Source: Bryobacteraceae bacterium
GTDB lineage: Bacteria; Acidobacteriota; Terriglobia; Bryobacterales; Bryobacteraceae
Assembly (NCBI GenBank): GCA_029975915.1
Contig: JARKOC010000466.1
Coordinates: 1-64,000, forward strand
DNA length: 64,000 nucleotides
Direction: 5' to 3'
A model generated the notes under the pieces. The model ran no database searches. It had not been told where the DNA came from and saw only the letters and a list, made by a program, of their open reading frames with translations. Below are positions 25,561 through 34,693 of the stretch, piece after piece. Both the position numbers and the translations under genes were made by a program. How positions within the stretch are numbered: position 1 is the first letter of the stretch; each line of letters starts with the position of its first letter.

Positions 25561-27561
25561 TTGAACTTCACCTCAAGATCTACTTTGTTCACAATCTTAC
25601 TCGTCTCCGCCATGCTGGCTGGCGCTCTTGCCCTGTCCAGTGCGCCTCCGCCTGCCTTCGGCGTTAACGACAAGGCGTACTATGCGACCGAGGCCCAAGT
25701 GAATTTCGTCCGGCCCGGCCTGGTCTTCACCATTACTGGCGTCACGGTTGCAGCCGACGGCACGGTGACTGCCCGCGTCAAAATGGCCGATCCAATGGGA
25801 GTGCCTCTCGATCGTGACGGCGTCTTCACGCCGGGACCGATCAGCGGCAGTTGGATCTTGGCCAAAATCCCATCAGGCGCAACTCAATACGAGGCGTATA
25901 CCACGCGCGTCCAGACCAGCCCGATCAACGGTAAGTCCGCCACGCAGGCCGGCGCCGACACGGGTGGCTCTTGGACGAAGGTCGCCGATGGCATCTACGA
26001 CTACAAATTCGGAAAGAAGTTGCCTGCCGGTTACGACATGAATGCCACCCACACTGTCGCCATCTACGGTTCGCGCAACCTTACCGAGTTTGACTTCCCC
26101 ACTTCCTACGACGACGCCACCTTCGATTGGGTCCCCAGCGGCGCCGCCGTGACCACGGTCAGGGACGTCATCAAGACTGCCACCTGCAACAAGTGCCACG
26201 ACGGTCTCGGACTGCATGGCGGATCGCGCCGCACCATGGAGGTCTGCGTCCTCTGCCACACGCGCCAGACTGACGACCCAGACACCGGCCTCTCGATGGA
26301 CATGGTCGAAATGACCCATAAGATCCACATGGGTGCCGACCTGCCCAGCGTCCAAGCCGGCGGCAAGTACGTGATCATAGGCAACCGGCAGTCCGTGCAC
26401 GATTACTCCCATGTCGTCTTCCCCGCTGACGCCCGCCGCTGCAATGCCTGCCACGAGCAGAACACCGGAGCCAAGCAGGCCAAAGCCTATCTGAATGCCA
26501 GCCGTTGGGCTTGCGGCTCATGTCATGACAATGTCGACTTCAACACTGGCAAGAACCACATCGGCCTGCCTCAAGTGAGCGATCAATTCTGCACCCAGTG
26601 CCACATCCCCAAAGGCGAGCTTGATTTCGACGTCTCCATCTACGGCGCTCACCTGATCCCGACCGAATCCACCAGCCTGCCGGGTGTAGTTTTCAAAATC
26701 CTTGAAGTCCACAACGCCAAACCAGGTCAGAATCCTCTGATCGTTTTCGCGGTTGAAGACAAGGCCGGCAAACCGGTCGTGGCATCGAAGATGTCCCGGC
26801 TCCGCCTCTACATTGCTGGCCCGGCGAGCGATTACACCTCCCAGTATTACGACAACGTGGTCAATGCCGACGGCAACGGCTACGGTGTCTACTGGTGGAC
26901 GATGTCACGGCCTCTTCCAGCCGACGCCAAGGGCACCTGGACCGCCGCCCTGGAAGGACGCAACACGGTGATCCTGCTCGAGGGCACCACGAAACAGGTA
27001 TCCGTGAACGACACGGGCAGAAATGTCCAAATGGCGTTTTCGGTTGACAGCTCGCCTGTCGCTCCTCGCAGGACCGTTGTCTCGATGGCCAAGTGCAACG
27101 CTTGCCACGGCGATCTCACATTCCATGGTGGCGGGCGCAACACCATCGAACAGTGCGTCCTTTGTCATAACCCGACGGCCGCCGACAGAGATGGCAAATC
27201 CATTGAGATGGGCGTGATGGTCCATAAGATCCACCGAGGAGCCGCTCTGGCGCGCGGTTTCTCGATCGGCACGCATAATTACAGCGGAATTGGCTATCCC
27301 GGCGATCTCCGCAACTGCAACGCCTGTCACGTGAACGGCAGCGAGCAGTTGCCGCTGACGGGTGGGCAACTCGCGGTAAATCATCCGGCCGACCTCATCC
27401 CGAATCCTGGCCGGACCACCGCCGTCTGCACGTCCTGTCACGATTCGCAAGCAACGGCAGCTCACGCCGCCACCAACACTGATGCAAGACTCGGCGAAGG
27501 CTGCGACGCCTGCCACAGCTCAACTTCGCAGTACAGCGTCAACAAGTCTCACGCCCGCTAG
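25561..27561 (+). CDS. decaheme c-type cytochrome, OmcA/MtrC-like
   Basis: This 666-residue exported protein begins with TTG behind an AAAGGGGG site. A signal peptide is clear (TLFTILLVSAMLAGALAL). Ten CxxCH heme motifs are visible: CNKCH, CVLCH, CNACH, CGSCH and CTQCH in the first cluster, then CNACH, CVLCH, CNACH, CTSCH and CDACH in the second. Each five-heme cluster follows a beta-rich domain, the plan of OmcA/MtrC outer-surface cytochromes that pass electrons to external acceptors. No lipobox is evident, and no MtrA/MtrB homologue is in the window. It is monocistronic and ends at a strong hairpin. Confidence 0.93.
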   Translation: MNFTSRSTLFTILLVSAMLAGALALSSAPPPAFGVNDKAYYATEAQVNFVRPGLVFTITGVTVAADGTVTARVKMADPMGVPLDRDGVFTPGPISGSWILAKIPSGATQYEAYTTRVQTSPINGKSATQAGADTGGSWTKVADGIYDYKFGKKLPAGYDMNATHTVAIYGSRNLTEFDFPTSYDDATFDWVPSGAAVTTVRDVIKTATCNKCHDGLGLHGGSRRTMEVCVLCHTRQTDDPDTGLSMDMVEMTHKIHMGADLPSVQAGGKYVIIGNRQSVHDYSHVVFPADARRCNACHEQNTGAKQAKAYLNASRWACGSCHDNVDFNTGKNHIGLPQVSDQFCTQCHIPKGELDFDVSIYGAHLIPTESTSLPGVVFKILEVHNAKPGQNPLIVFAVEDKAGKPVVASKMSRLRLYIAGPASDYTSQYYDNVVNADGNGYGVYWWTMSRPLPADAKGTWTAALEGRNTVILLEGTTKQVSVNDTGRNVQMAFSVDSSPVAPRRTVVSMAKCNACHGDLTFHGGGRNTIEQCVLCHNPTAADRDGKSIEMGVMVHKIHRGAALARGFSIGTHNYSGIGYPGDLRNCNACHVNGSEQLPLTGGQLAVNHPADLIPNPGRTTAVCTSCHDSQATAAHAATNTDARLGEGCDACHSSTSQYSVNKSHAR

Positions 27562-27585
27562 CAAACGGAGTCGATGAGAGTCCAA

Positions 27586-27610
27586 AGGGGGACCCTTCGC
27601 GGGTCCCCCT
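27586..27610 (+). terminator. hairpin terminator after the cytochrome gene
   Basis: AGGGGGACCC and GGGTCCCCCT form a perfect 10-bp stem around TTCGC, 25 nt after the stop codon. Only a short T-containing tail (ATCTATTTG) follows, so it may act as an mRNA stabiliser as well. Confidence 0.75.
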
Positions 27611-27785
27611 ATCTATTTGTGACGGCGCGCACAGTGAAACCGCAGGTCCGGCTGCGTGGCGCCCGCGCGCAGATCCTTCTGTCACGGCTCCCGCCGCCCG
27701 AAACCGTATAGCTCCTTTCTCACTGTCTGGCGCGCCGGTTCTTCTCTGGACCGCCCGCACTCCTTGCGAGACAATTGGAACAGCC

Positions 27786-29195
27786 ATGTCCTTCATCCAC
27801 GACGATTTTCTCCTCGAGTCCAAGACCGCCCGTCATCTTTTTCACACCTACGCCGAAAACGAACCGATTCTCGACTACCACTGCCACCTGCCGCCAAAGG
27901 ATGTGGCGCAAAACCGGCGCTTCGCCAACCTCTTCGAGATCTGGCTTGAAGGAGACCACTATAAGTGGCGGGCCATGCGCGCCGCGGGTGTCGACGAATC
28001 GCTGGTCACGGGTTCGGCTGCGCCACGCGACAAGTTCCTGGCCTGGGCCAACACGGTTCCTCTCACCCTGCGAAACCCGCTCTATCACTGGACTCACCTC
28101 GAACTGAAGCGCTATTTCGACATCGGCGTGTTGCTCAATTCCTCGACCGCGGTCGAGGTCTGGGATCGCGCAAACGAGTTGTTGGCCGGCGATTCGCTCA
28201 CCGCTCATGGCATTCTGTCCAAATTCAACGTAAAGGCGGTCTGCACCACCGACGACCCGGCCGACGACCTTTCGTGGCATCGCCAGATCGCCGCCTCCGA
28301 GTGCCCCGCCAAGGTCTTCCCTACCTTCCGCCCGGACAAGGCGCTGGGCGTTCATCAGCCCGAGAGCTTCAACGCCTGGGTGGGACGGCTTGCGGCTGCG
28401 GCAGGGGCCGACGTCGACTCCTTTCAGTCCTTTCTCGATGCCATCAAGTCCCGTCATGACGCTTTCCATGCCCTTGGCTGCCGTCTGAGCGACCACGGGC
28501 TGAACCACTGCTTTGGGTCCCCATGCGCCGAATCGGAGGCTGCCGAGATCTATGACAAGGCCCGGTCATTCCAGGCCATCACCGCTGACGAACACGCCGC
28601 CTATTCGTCTTTCATGATGTTCTACTTCGGCAAACTTGACGCAGAAAAAGGCTGGACCAAGCAGATCCACCTCGGCGCCCGCCGCAGCAACAACACGCGC
28701 CGCCTGGCCGAACTCGGTCCCGACACCGGTTACGACTCCATCGGCGATTGGGCACAGGCCGACATGCTCGGCGATTATCTCGACGCCCTCGAACAGGAAA
28801 ACGCCCTGCCGCGCACCATCGTCTACAACCTGAACCCGGCCGACAATTATGTCCTGGCGACCATGGTTGGCAACTTCCAGGACGGCCGCATCGCCGGCAA
28901 GATCCAGTTCGGCTCCGGTTGGTGGTTCCTTGACCAGAAAGAAGCCATGGAATGGCAGATGAACGCTCTGTCGAACTGCGGTCTGCTGTCGCAATTTGTC
29001 GGCATGCTGACCGACTCGCGCTCGTTCATGAGCTACCCGCGCCACGAGTACTTCCGGCGCGTCCTCTGCAACCTGATCGGCTCGGATGTCGAGAAGGGCC
29101 TGCTTCCAGATTCAGACGAATTGCTCGGCCCGCTGGTCTCGGGCATCTGCTATTCAAACGCCAAACGCTACCTCAATCTGCCCATGGGCGAATAG
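27786..29195 (+). CDS. uxaC: glucuronate (uronate) isomerase
   Basis: This 469-residue UxaC converts D-glucuronate to fructuronate or D-galacturonate to tagaturonate, the first step of hexuronate use. Family markers are YHCHLPP (metal-binding His pair) near residue 34, NPLYHWTHLELKRYF near 98, and CTTDDPADDL near 152. LGARRSNNTR lies near 295 and LTDSRSFMSYPRHEYFRR near 415. No other hexuronate gene lies in the same operon. An SDR and a tartrate dehydrogenase occur 20 kb away. Length is normal for the family. Confidence 0.96.
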   Translation: MSFIHDDFLLESKTARHLFHTYAENEPILDYHCHLPPKDVAQNRRFANLFEIWLEGDHYKWRAMRAAGVDESLVTGSAAPRDKFLAWANTVPLTLRNPLYHWTHLELKRYFDIGVLLNSSTAVEVWDRANELLAGDSLTAHGILSKFNVKAVCTTDDPADDLSWHRQIAASECPAKVFPTFRPDKALGVHQPESFNAWVGRLAAAAGADVDSFQSFLDAIKSRHDAFHALGCRLSDHGLNHCFGSPCAESEAAEIYDKARSFQAITADEHAAYSSFMMFYFGKLDAEKGWTKQIHLGARRSNNTRRLAELGPDTGYDSIGDWAQADMLGDYLDALEQENALPRTIVYNLNPADNYVLATMVGNFQDGRIAGKIQFGSGWWFLDQKEAMEWQMNALSNCGLLSQFVGMLTDSRSFMSYPRHEYFRRVLCNLIGSDVEKGLLPDSDELLGPLVSGICYSNAKRYLNLPMGE

Positions 29196-29212
29196 AGCCG
29201 AGCTTTGGCGAG

Positions 29213-29249
29213 GACCCAATAATCGGGTCGTGCGGCGCATGCGCGCCGC
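29213..29249. terminator. two adjacent hairpins between convergent genes
   Basis: GACCC/GGGTC (loop of 7 nt, 29213-29229) is followed by GCGGCGC/GCGCCGC around ATGC (29232-29249). They fill the gap between the convergent uxaC and VOC genes. No T-run follows on either strand, so terminator activity is uncertain. Confidence 0.4.
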
Positions 29250-29287
29250 GTGAAGGCTCATCTCGATGCCGGATTGAGGCCGGCCGC

Positions 29288-30274
29288 TCAGCCAGGATTG
29301 CGGTAATTCCACAGCAGTTCGACGAAGATGCCCCCGGCCTTGCGCGTATCGATGTATGCGAACCGGCCTGAACCCGGCCTGTCCTTCTCGCCCCAGGCGC
29401 CGGACATGGCCACCTCATAGCCCAAGCCCTGCCATTCTTTGATGGCGGCATCCATATCTTGGACGTTGAAAGCGATATGGTGGAAGCCCTCGCCGCTTGA
29501 TTCCAACTGCTCGTGGTAGCAGGACGGCCCTTTGAGCGGTTCAATCCACTCATACGCGACGCGCCCGTGGCGCTGCCAGCCGAGACGCATGTCGAACAGG
29601 CCATGTTTGCCGCGATAGACCGAATCGCGGCCGTTCACCTTTGAGTATGTGAATGCAGGGAATCCGAACTTCTCCCAATATGCCGAGACCTTTTCCGGCG
29701 CCCGCGTCACCCAGGCGAACTGGGTGATGCGGCGGTCTGGGCGGACATTTTCTGGGAGTTGGTCCGCCGGATAGACAAGGCCAATCGAATAGAGTCCTTC
29801 CTTGCGCGTGTCGAGCATCGCAAAACGGACTGACAACTCCGGGCTGACTGGAAAACTCGCCTCCATCACGGTTGGTGCGATCGTCTTGAGCCTGGCCAAC
29901 TCGGCCTGATACGCATCGAGCGTCGGCGGTCCGAATAGCAGCGACATCACTCCAGGGCCGCGATTTGCGTCCAGGAACTCGGCATAGGCGTTATCTGCGC
30001 CCTCAGGCTGCACCCAATGCACGATGGTTGAGCCGAAATTGCCCGACTGGACCGTCATCGCCGTGGGCCGCTTCTTGCCGCGCCAGGTTGCGTCGGCAAG
30101 CTCCATCCGCATGCGCCCGCCCATCGCCACCCCCGCCTTCTCCCACTGAGCCGCAGTCGCCGAGGCATCCTTGACGACCCAGACCACGGCCGAGACCGAT
30201 TTGTAGTACTCAGGCATGCTGGCGGGTTGTGCGAAAAACGCAGCCGGCAGTTGAAGGAAACTGCGTCGCTCCAT
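29288..30274 (-). CDS. exported VOC-superfamily protein with two glyoxalase modules
   Basis: This 328-residue protein has a short signal-like N-terminus (MERRSFLQLPAAFFAQ), without the twin arginine plus long hydrophobic core of a sure Tat substrate. Two VOC units follow: SVSAVVWVVKDASATAAQWEKAG near residue 27 and RITQFAWVTRAPEKVSAYWEKFGF near 187. GEGFHHIAFNVQDMDAAI provides a His, and the terminal IFVELLWNY provides a Glu suited to metal binding. VOC enzymes include glyoxalases, dioxygenases and epimerases; the reaction here is unknown. It is third in a gluQ-SGNH-VOC operon. Confidence 0.82.
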   Translation of the reverse strand: MERRSFLQLPAAFFAQPASMPEYYKSVSAVVWVVKDASATAAQWEKAGVAMGGRMRMELADATWRGKKRPTAMTVQSGNFGSTIVHWVQPEGADNAYAEFLDANRGPGVMSLLFGPPTLDAYQAELARLKTIAPTVMEASFPVSPELSVRFAMLDTRKEGLYSIGLVYPADQLPENVRPDRRITQFAWVTRAPEKVSAYWEKFGFPAFTYSKVNGRDSVYRGKHGLFDMRLGWQRHGRVAYEWIEPLKGPSCYHEQLESSGEGFHHIAFNVQDMDAAIKEWQGLGYEVAMSGAWGEKDRPGSGRFAYIDTRKAGGIFVELLWNYRNPG

Positions 30275-30293
30275 ACGTCTGCCTCCTCTGTGA

Positions 30294-30953
30294 CTACTGC
30301 TTCTTGAGTACAGCTATGATCACCCGGGCCACTTCCTTGCCCAGCGCCTCGGACCCGGCCTCGGTGAAGTGGACATTCAACGGCAGTTGCCACTCGGACA
30401 GCCTGGGCAAGGCAAACGAGTAAAGGTCGTCGATTTCGACTCCGTTCTCTCTCATCACCTTCAACGCCCGGTTGTTATACAGGACCACGTCGCCGGGTAG
30501 CCGTGGCGGTGAAACCTTGCCTTCGGGCACGGGCGTCGTGGTGGCGAAAATCAGCTTCGCACCGGTCTGCTTCAACCGGAAGACGATTCGGCGCAGGTTG
30601 CGCTCGTAGTCGTCTGGCGAAACCTGGTAGTAGCCGTCGAACATTTGTTTGAGGTCATGAAGACCAAAGTTGAAGTGGATCACGTCCCACTTGTCTTTGC
30701 CGAGCCAGCTCTCGACGTTCTGAACTCCGAAAGTCGTTGGGCCGCAATTCTCCTTGGCGCGGTGGACGTTGGCCACGCCGGCCAAGGCCGCGCGCGTGGG
30801 CAGCGTGTATCCGATTGAAATCGAATCGCCGAGAATCAAGACTCTCGGCAGGCCGGGAGTATCGGTGATCTGGACGTACGGATCGGGCTTTGTGGCCGGG
30901 GTCTGGGCGGCGAGAGTGAGAACAGCGAAAAGAAAGGCAAAGAGATATCGCAT
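30294..30953 (-). CDS. secreted SGNH/GDSL-type hydrolase
   Basis: This 219-residue protein has a signal peptide (YLFAFLFAVLTLAAQ). Block I is VLILGDSISIGY with the catalytic Ser near residue 44, and block III is HFNFGLHDLKQM. The terminal block is LNVHFTEAGSEAL, which keeps the His but lacks the usual Asp three residues earlier. Such enzymes deacylate carbohydrates or lipids. It sits 9 nt after gluQ and 19 nt before the VOC gene. The substrate is unknown, though a periplasmic carbohydrate esterase is likely. Confidence 0.85.
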   Translation of the reverse strand: MRYLFAFLFAVLTLAAQTPATKPDPYVQITDTPGLPRVLILGDSISIGYTLPTRAALAGVANVHRAKENCGPTTFGVQNVESWLGKDKWDVIHFNFGLHDLKQMFDGYYQVSPDDYERNLRRIVFRLKQTGAKLIFATTTPVPEGKVSPPRLPGDVVLYNNRALKVMRENGVEIDDLYSFALPRLSEWQLPLNVHFTEAGSEALGKEVARVIIAVLKKQ

Positions 30954-30962
30954 TGGTGTTGA

Positions 30963-31877
30963 TTATCCTACAGCAGACGCGTCCGGCATGGGCAGCGATC
31001 TGGCGCGAGGAACACGGGTGAAATCCCAGTTGCGGCGCGCCCATTCAAGCAGTTCCGGGCAGCGCAGACCCTTGGGCGGGGAATGGCCAAGAAACGACAG
31101 CGCCATCGACAGCGCGGTTTCCGGCTGCATGGAATCGACGGGCTCAGCCAGGTTTTGCTTGCTGAGCTTCGCTCCGTCACTGCCGGTGACGACCGGATGA
31201 TGGGCGTAGACCGGCGTCCTCAGGCCGAGAGCCCGCTGGAGGTGGATCTGGCGGGGCGTCGAGGCCAGCAGGTCCGCGCCGCGGACAACATGGGTGACGC
31301 CCTGAAAGGCATCATCCACCACGACGGCGAGCTGATAGGCAAAAATACCGTCGGCGCGCAGCAGAACGTAATCACCCGTATCCCGGTAGAGATCTGACGT
31401 AATCAGCCCCTGGATGAGATCTTCGAACACGATTGTCGGGCCAGAGGCGTTCATCCGCCAACTGCGGGCAGCCCTGCCCGGCGGAAGTCCGTTCCGGCAG
31501 GTGCCGGGGTAGCGGCGTTCTCCGGACAGGTCGACGCCCGCGTTGGAGTCCGCGATCTCGGCGCGGGTGCAGCCGCAGGGGTAGACGAGACGTTTCGCAA
31601 GAAGGGTCTCAAAGGCGCTGCGGTAAGCATCAATCCGGGTGGATTGGGCCAGGGCCGGTTTTGACCAAACGAACCCGATCCGGTCCAAGGTCCTTAGTAT
31701 TGAGTCAGTTGCGCCAGGAGAGTTGCGGGGAGTGTCAAGGTCTTCAATGCGGAGGATCCAGTTACTACAAGAGACGTAACTTGCGACAGCGGCCACCAGA
31801 CTGCCGAAATGGAGCGGACCGGTCGGCGAAGGGGCAAATCTACCTGTTGTTGATGGAGATTCTGACAATTGTTCCAA
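30963..31877 (-). CDS. gluQ: glutamyl-Q tRNA(Asp) synthetase
   Basis: This 304-residue protein is a truncated glutamyl-tRNA synthetase without the anticodon-binding domain, typical of GluQ-RS. It attaches glutamate to queuosine in tRNA-Asp. The HIGH motif is PTGPLHFGSL and the KMSKS motif is GAKLSKQN. The zinc site is YPCGCTRAEI with a later YPGTCR. The TTG start at 31877 has no clear ribosome site, so the exact N-terminus is uncertain, but RFAPSPTGPLHFG must lie near the beginning. It heads a gluQ-SGNH-VOC operon. Confidence 0.93.
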   Translation of the reverse strand: MEQLSESPSTTGRFAPSPTGPLHFGSLVAAVASYVSCSNWILRIEDLDTPRNSPGATDSILRTLDRIGFVWSKPALAQSTRIDAYRSAFETLLAKRLVYPCGCTRAEIADSNAGVDLSGERRYPGTCRNGLPPGRAARSWRMNASGPTIVFEDLIQGLITSDLYRDTGDYVLLRADGIFAYQLAVVVDDAFQGVTHVVRGADLLASTPRQIHLQRALGLRTPVYAHHPVVTGSDGAKLSKQNLAEPVDSMQPETALSMALSFLGHSPPKGLRCPELLEWARRNWDFTRVPRARSLPMPDASAVG

Positions 31878-31966
31878 GATTACGAGCAGAACCGGACGTT
31901 CCTCCTGTTCGGCGAAACCGGGGGCCGTCGCGAAGAATCATAACACTCAGTTTGACACTCGTAGGC

Positions 31967-33220
31967 ATGGGGGCAATGATGATGGGACGCATTGGGTTTT
32001 GTATTGCGGCTGGTACACTGGCCATCTTGCCGCTTTGGGGATACAAGTCAGGGCCAGATCCCGGACTGACCGGCGCCCCCGGTGAGGGCAATTGCACTTC
32101 CTGCCACATCGGAACGGCATTGAACGGAGGCGGCGGTAGCGTGAAAGTGGAGCTTGTCGGCGCGACCCATTACACGCCGGGGCTCAAGCACACGCTTCGC
32201 GTCACAGTCACCCAAGCGGGAGTCACGCGCTGGGGCTTTCAACTTTCGGCGCGGCTCAAAGGCACCACGACCGCGGCGGGCGCTTTCAGTCTGGCCGACG
32301 CCGTCAATACCCGGATGGAGACGGCGGCTGGCGGCTTGCAATACGTGACGCATACCGAGGCCGGGACCCAGGCAGGGACGCCAAGCCCTGCTTCATGGAA
32401 CGTGGAGTGGACGGCGCCGGCGGCGGGCGCCGGGCCGGTGGTGTTCTATGTCACAGGTAACGCGACCAACCGTGATGGAGCGATCACAGGTGACCGGATC
32501 TACACGTCTTCGGCCGAATACCAGGCCAATGACGGCGTTCCCGTAGAGACTAAAAGCTACGCTCTGCCGCAGATTGCCTTTGGGGGCAATCCGGATACGG
32601 ACGGCCGTTGGACGACAACCCTCTACTTCACCAACACCGACACCAATACGGCCTCGTTCACAGTCGATTTCTATGCCAACAATGGATCGCCGATGGCGGT
32701 TCCAGTCTCGGGAGGCACCTCCACATCCATCCCGGTCCAACTGGCTGGCGGAGCCACGACGCAAATCCAACTGGCGAGTACAGCGGCCTTGACTCAAGGA
32801 TGGGCGTCGGTGAAACTGCCTACGTCGGTGAAGGGTTTCGGGATCTTCAAGCAGACCGTGACGGGCAGATCGGATTCCGAGGCTGTGATTCCCATGGCCG
32901 AGGACTCCAAACAAAACTACGTGATGGTTTGGGACGACGAAGGATATACGACGGTGATGGCCATCGCCAATCCAGGCGATACACCCGCGGCTGTGAATCT
33001 CACGGTGAGACTCGCCAACGGTAATCAACTGGGCACTGGCACGGTGATCCTTGGCCCCAAGGAGAAGACCGCGTTCATTCTCAGGACACAGCTCAACTTA
33101 CCAGCGATGCAGGGAGCTAAGGGATCGATGGACATTTCTGCCGCCTCGGGCAAGCTCTCGGTGCTTGGCTTGAGGTTTGGCCCCGAAGCTGTGACATCGA
33201 TGCCTCCGGCAGAGAAGTAA
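31967..33220 (+). CDS. secreted choice-of-anchor V type protein with one heme-like CxxCH
   Basis: The frame is open from 31433, but upstream sequence is antisense to gluQ. The first sensible start is the MGAMMMGRIGF cluster at 31967-31982, giving about 417 residues with a signal peptide (IGFCIAAGTLAILPLWGY). TGAPGEGNCTSCHIG follows at once. This is the typical entry to choice-of-anchor V/Reelin-like surface proteins and a possible single heme site. The rest is beta-rich and Thr/Ala/Gly-rich, with a second Ig-like part (TTLYFTNTDTNTASFTVDFY). It probably acts at the cell surface; function is unknown. Confidence 0.75.
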   Translation: MGAMMMGRIGFCIAAGTLAILPLWGYKSGPDPGLTGAPGEGNCTSCHIGTALNGGGGSVKVELVGATHYTPGLKHTLRVTVTQAGVTRWGFQLSARLKGTTTAAGAFSLADAVNTRMETAAGGLQYVTHTEAGTQAGTPSPASWNVEWTAPAAGAGPVVFYVTGNATNRDGAITGDRIYTSSAEYQANDGVPVETKSYALPQIAFGGNPDTDGRWTTTLYFTNTDTNTASFTVDFYANNGSPMAVPVSGGTSTSIPVQLAGGATTQIQLASTAALTQGWASVKLPTSVKGFGIFKQTVTGRSDSEAVIPMAEDSKQNYVMVWDDEGYTTVMAIANPGDTPAAVNLTVRLANGNQLGTGTVILGPKEKTAFILRTQLNLPAMQGAKGSMDISAASGKLSVLGLRFGPEAVTSMPPAEK

Positions 33221-33238
33221 TCGTCATCCACCACGGCC

Positions 33239-33272
33239 AAGATCCGGGCTCTCAAACCGGAGGCTTGTTTTT
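33239..33272 (+). terminator. probable terminator
   Basis: AAG-a-TCCGG pairs with CCGGA-gg-CTT around a 9-nt loop, followed by GTTTTTG. The stem has an internal loop but the T-run is well placed, 19 nt after the stop codon. Confidence 0.45.
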
Positions 33273-33330
33273 GATTTTACTTTCTCGTCCAGATTGCGCC
33301 ATACTGTTGCGCACACTCGGAGGAGAAACC

Positions 33331-34680
33331 TTGATCCAGCCATCGCAGCCTTCGCCTGGCCCAGGCCCGGTCGCCGAACGCGACCGCCACTCGACCCTCG
33401 ATTCGCTTCGCGGCTTCGCGTTGCTGGGGATTTTGCTCATGAACATTGTAGGCTTTGGCTTGCATGTATCAGCCTATGACAACCCCGCCGCTGCGGGGGG
33501 AGCGACGGGCTGGAATCTAGCCGCCTGGGTAACAATGCACATCCTGGCAGAAGGCAAGATGCGCGCGCTGTTCTCGCTGATGTTCGGGGCGGGCATTATT
33601 CTGATGACATCGCGGATGGAAGCGCGAGGCGGCGTCAACTCAGCCGACATCTACTATCGCCGGAATCTGTGGCTGCTGCTGTTCGGCATTTTGCACGCTT
33701 ATCTGCTCTGGTTGGGTGAGATCCTCTATCCCTACGCGATGTGCTCGCTTGTCCTTTATCCGTTCCGGCAGATGGCAGCCAGACGGCTGCTGGTCATCGC
33801 GGGGGTGTTAGTCGTTCTGACAGCGGCGGCAAACGTGGGCATGGCGTACAAAACACGCGCCACCATCGAGAAGGCGCAACAGGCGATGGCGGCAGAGAAG
33901 GCCGGATCGCCGCTCTCCGACGAGCAGAAGTCCGCGAAAGAAGAGTGGGAGAAGTTGCGGAAGGAGAATCAGCCGAGCAAAGAGGAGTTGGAGAAGGATG
34001 CCAAGGCCTGGCGCGGCGATTTCTTCAGTTCTCTGAAGGCGAGGGCGGCGGTGGTGGGCACATTCCACTCCATGCCCTTCTACCATCCATGGAATCTGGA
34101 CATTTGGAGCATGATGATCGCCGGCATGGCTTTTCTGAAACTGGGCATCCTGACTGGCGAGCGGTCCTACCGCTTTTACGCCTGGGCCGCTGCCGCCGGG
34201 TACTTGATCGGCCTGCTGGTGAACTCCGTTACGGCCTGGCTGCGGGTTGACAGCGGATTCGATCTGGTCACCAAGTACTTCACGGGCGCGACGTACGATC
34301 TCGGGCGTCTCTCCATCGCGCTTGCCCATATGAGCCTCATCATGATCATCTGCAAGGCGGGCTGGTTGAAATGGCTGATGTCGTCGCTGGCGTCGACGGG
34401 ACAGATGGCGCTGACCAACTATGTCATGCAGTCGGTGATCTGCTCGACACTGTTCTGCGGCTACGGTTTTGGACTGTATGGCCGTCTGGAGCGGATTGAA
34501 CTGTACGGAGTTGTCGCCGCAATCTGGGTGTTTCAGATGATCGTGAGCCCGATCTGGCTGAAGCACTACCAATTTGGGCCCCTGGAATGGGGCTGGCGGG
34601 CGTTGACCTACTGGTCGCGGCCGAGGTTTAGGAGGGCCATCACGGCGCCCGAATCCGCCGCTTCCGAGGCCATGGCATAG
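33331..34680 (+). CDS. DUF418/YeiB-type membrane protein
   Basis: The TTG at 33331 follows GGAGGAG by five bases and gives 449 residues, preferred over a start at 33265 that lacks a ribosome site. The protein starts cytosolic, then has STLDSLRGFALLGILLMNIVGF, the hallmark of the DUF418/YeiB family. About ten membrane helices follow. A charged insert at about residues 190-250 (EWEKLRKENQPSKEELEKDAK) splits them. The C-terminal DUF418 region includes ASTGQMALTNYVMQS and QFGPLEWGWRALTYW. Family members are membrane acyltransferase-like proteins of unknown role. Confidence 0.88.
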   Translation: MIQPSQPSPGPGPVAERDRHSTLDSLRGFALLGILLMNIVGFGLHVSAYDNPAAAGGATGWNLAAWVTMHILAEGKMRALFSLMFGAGIILMTSRMEARGGVNSADIYYRRNLWLLLFGILHAYLLWLGEILYPYAMCSLVLYPFRQMAARRLLVIAGVLVVLTAAANVGMAYKTRATIEKAQQAMAAEKAGSPLSDEQKSAKEEWEKLRKENQPSKEELEKDAKAWRGDFFSSLKARAAVVGTFHSMPFYHPWNLDIWSMMIAGMAFLKLGILTGERSYRFYAWAAAAGYLIGLLVNSVTAWLRVDSGFDLVTKYFTGATYDLGRLSIALAHMSLIMIICKAGWLKWLMSSLASTGQMALTNYVMQSVICSTLFCGYGFGLYGRLERIELYGVVAAIWVFQMIVSPIWLKHYQFGPLEWGWRALTYWSRPRFRRAITAPESAASEAMA

Positions 34681-34693
34681 ACCGTTCCTGGTA

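Noticed and set aside
31433..31966. Upstream extension of the choice-of-anchor V protein
   Set aside because: It is antisense to gluQ; the signal peptide begins at the Met cluster near 31967.
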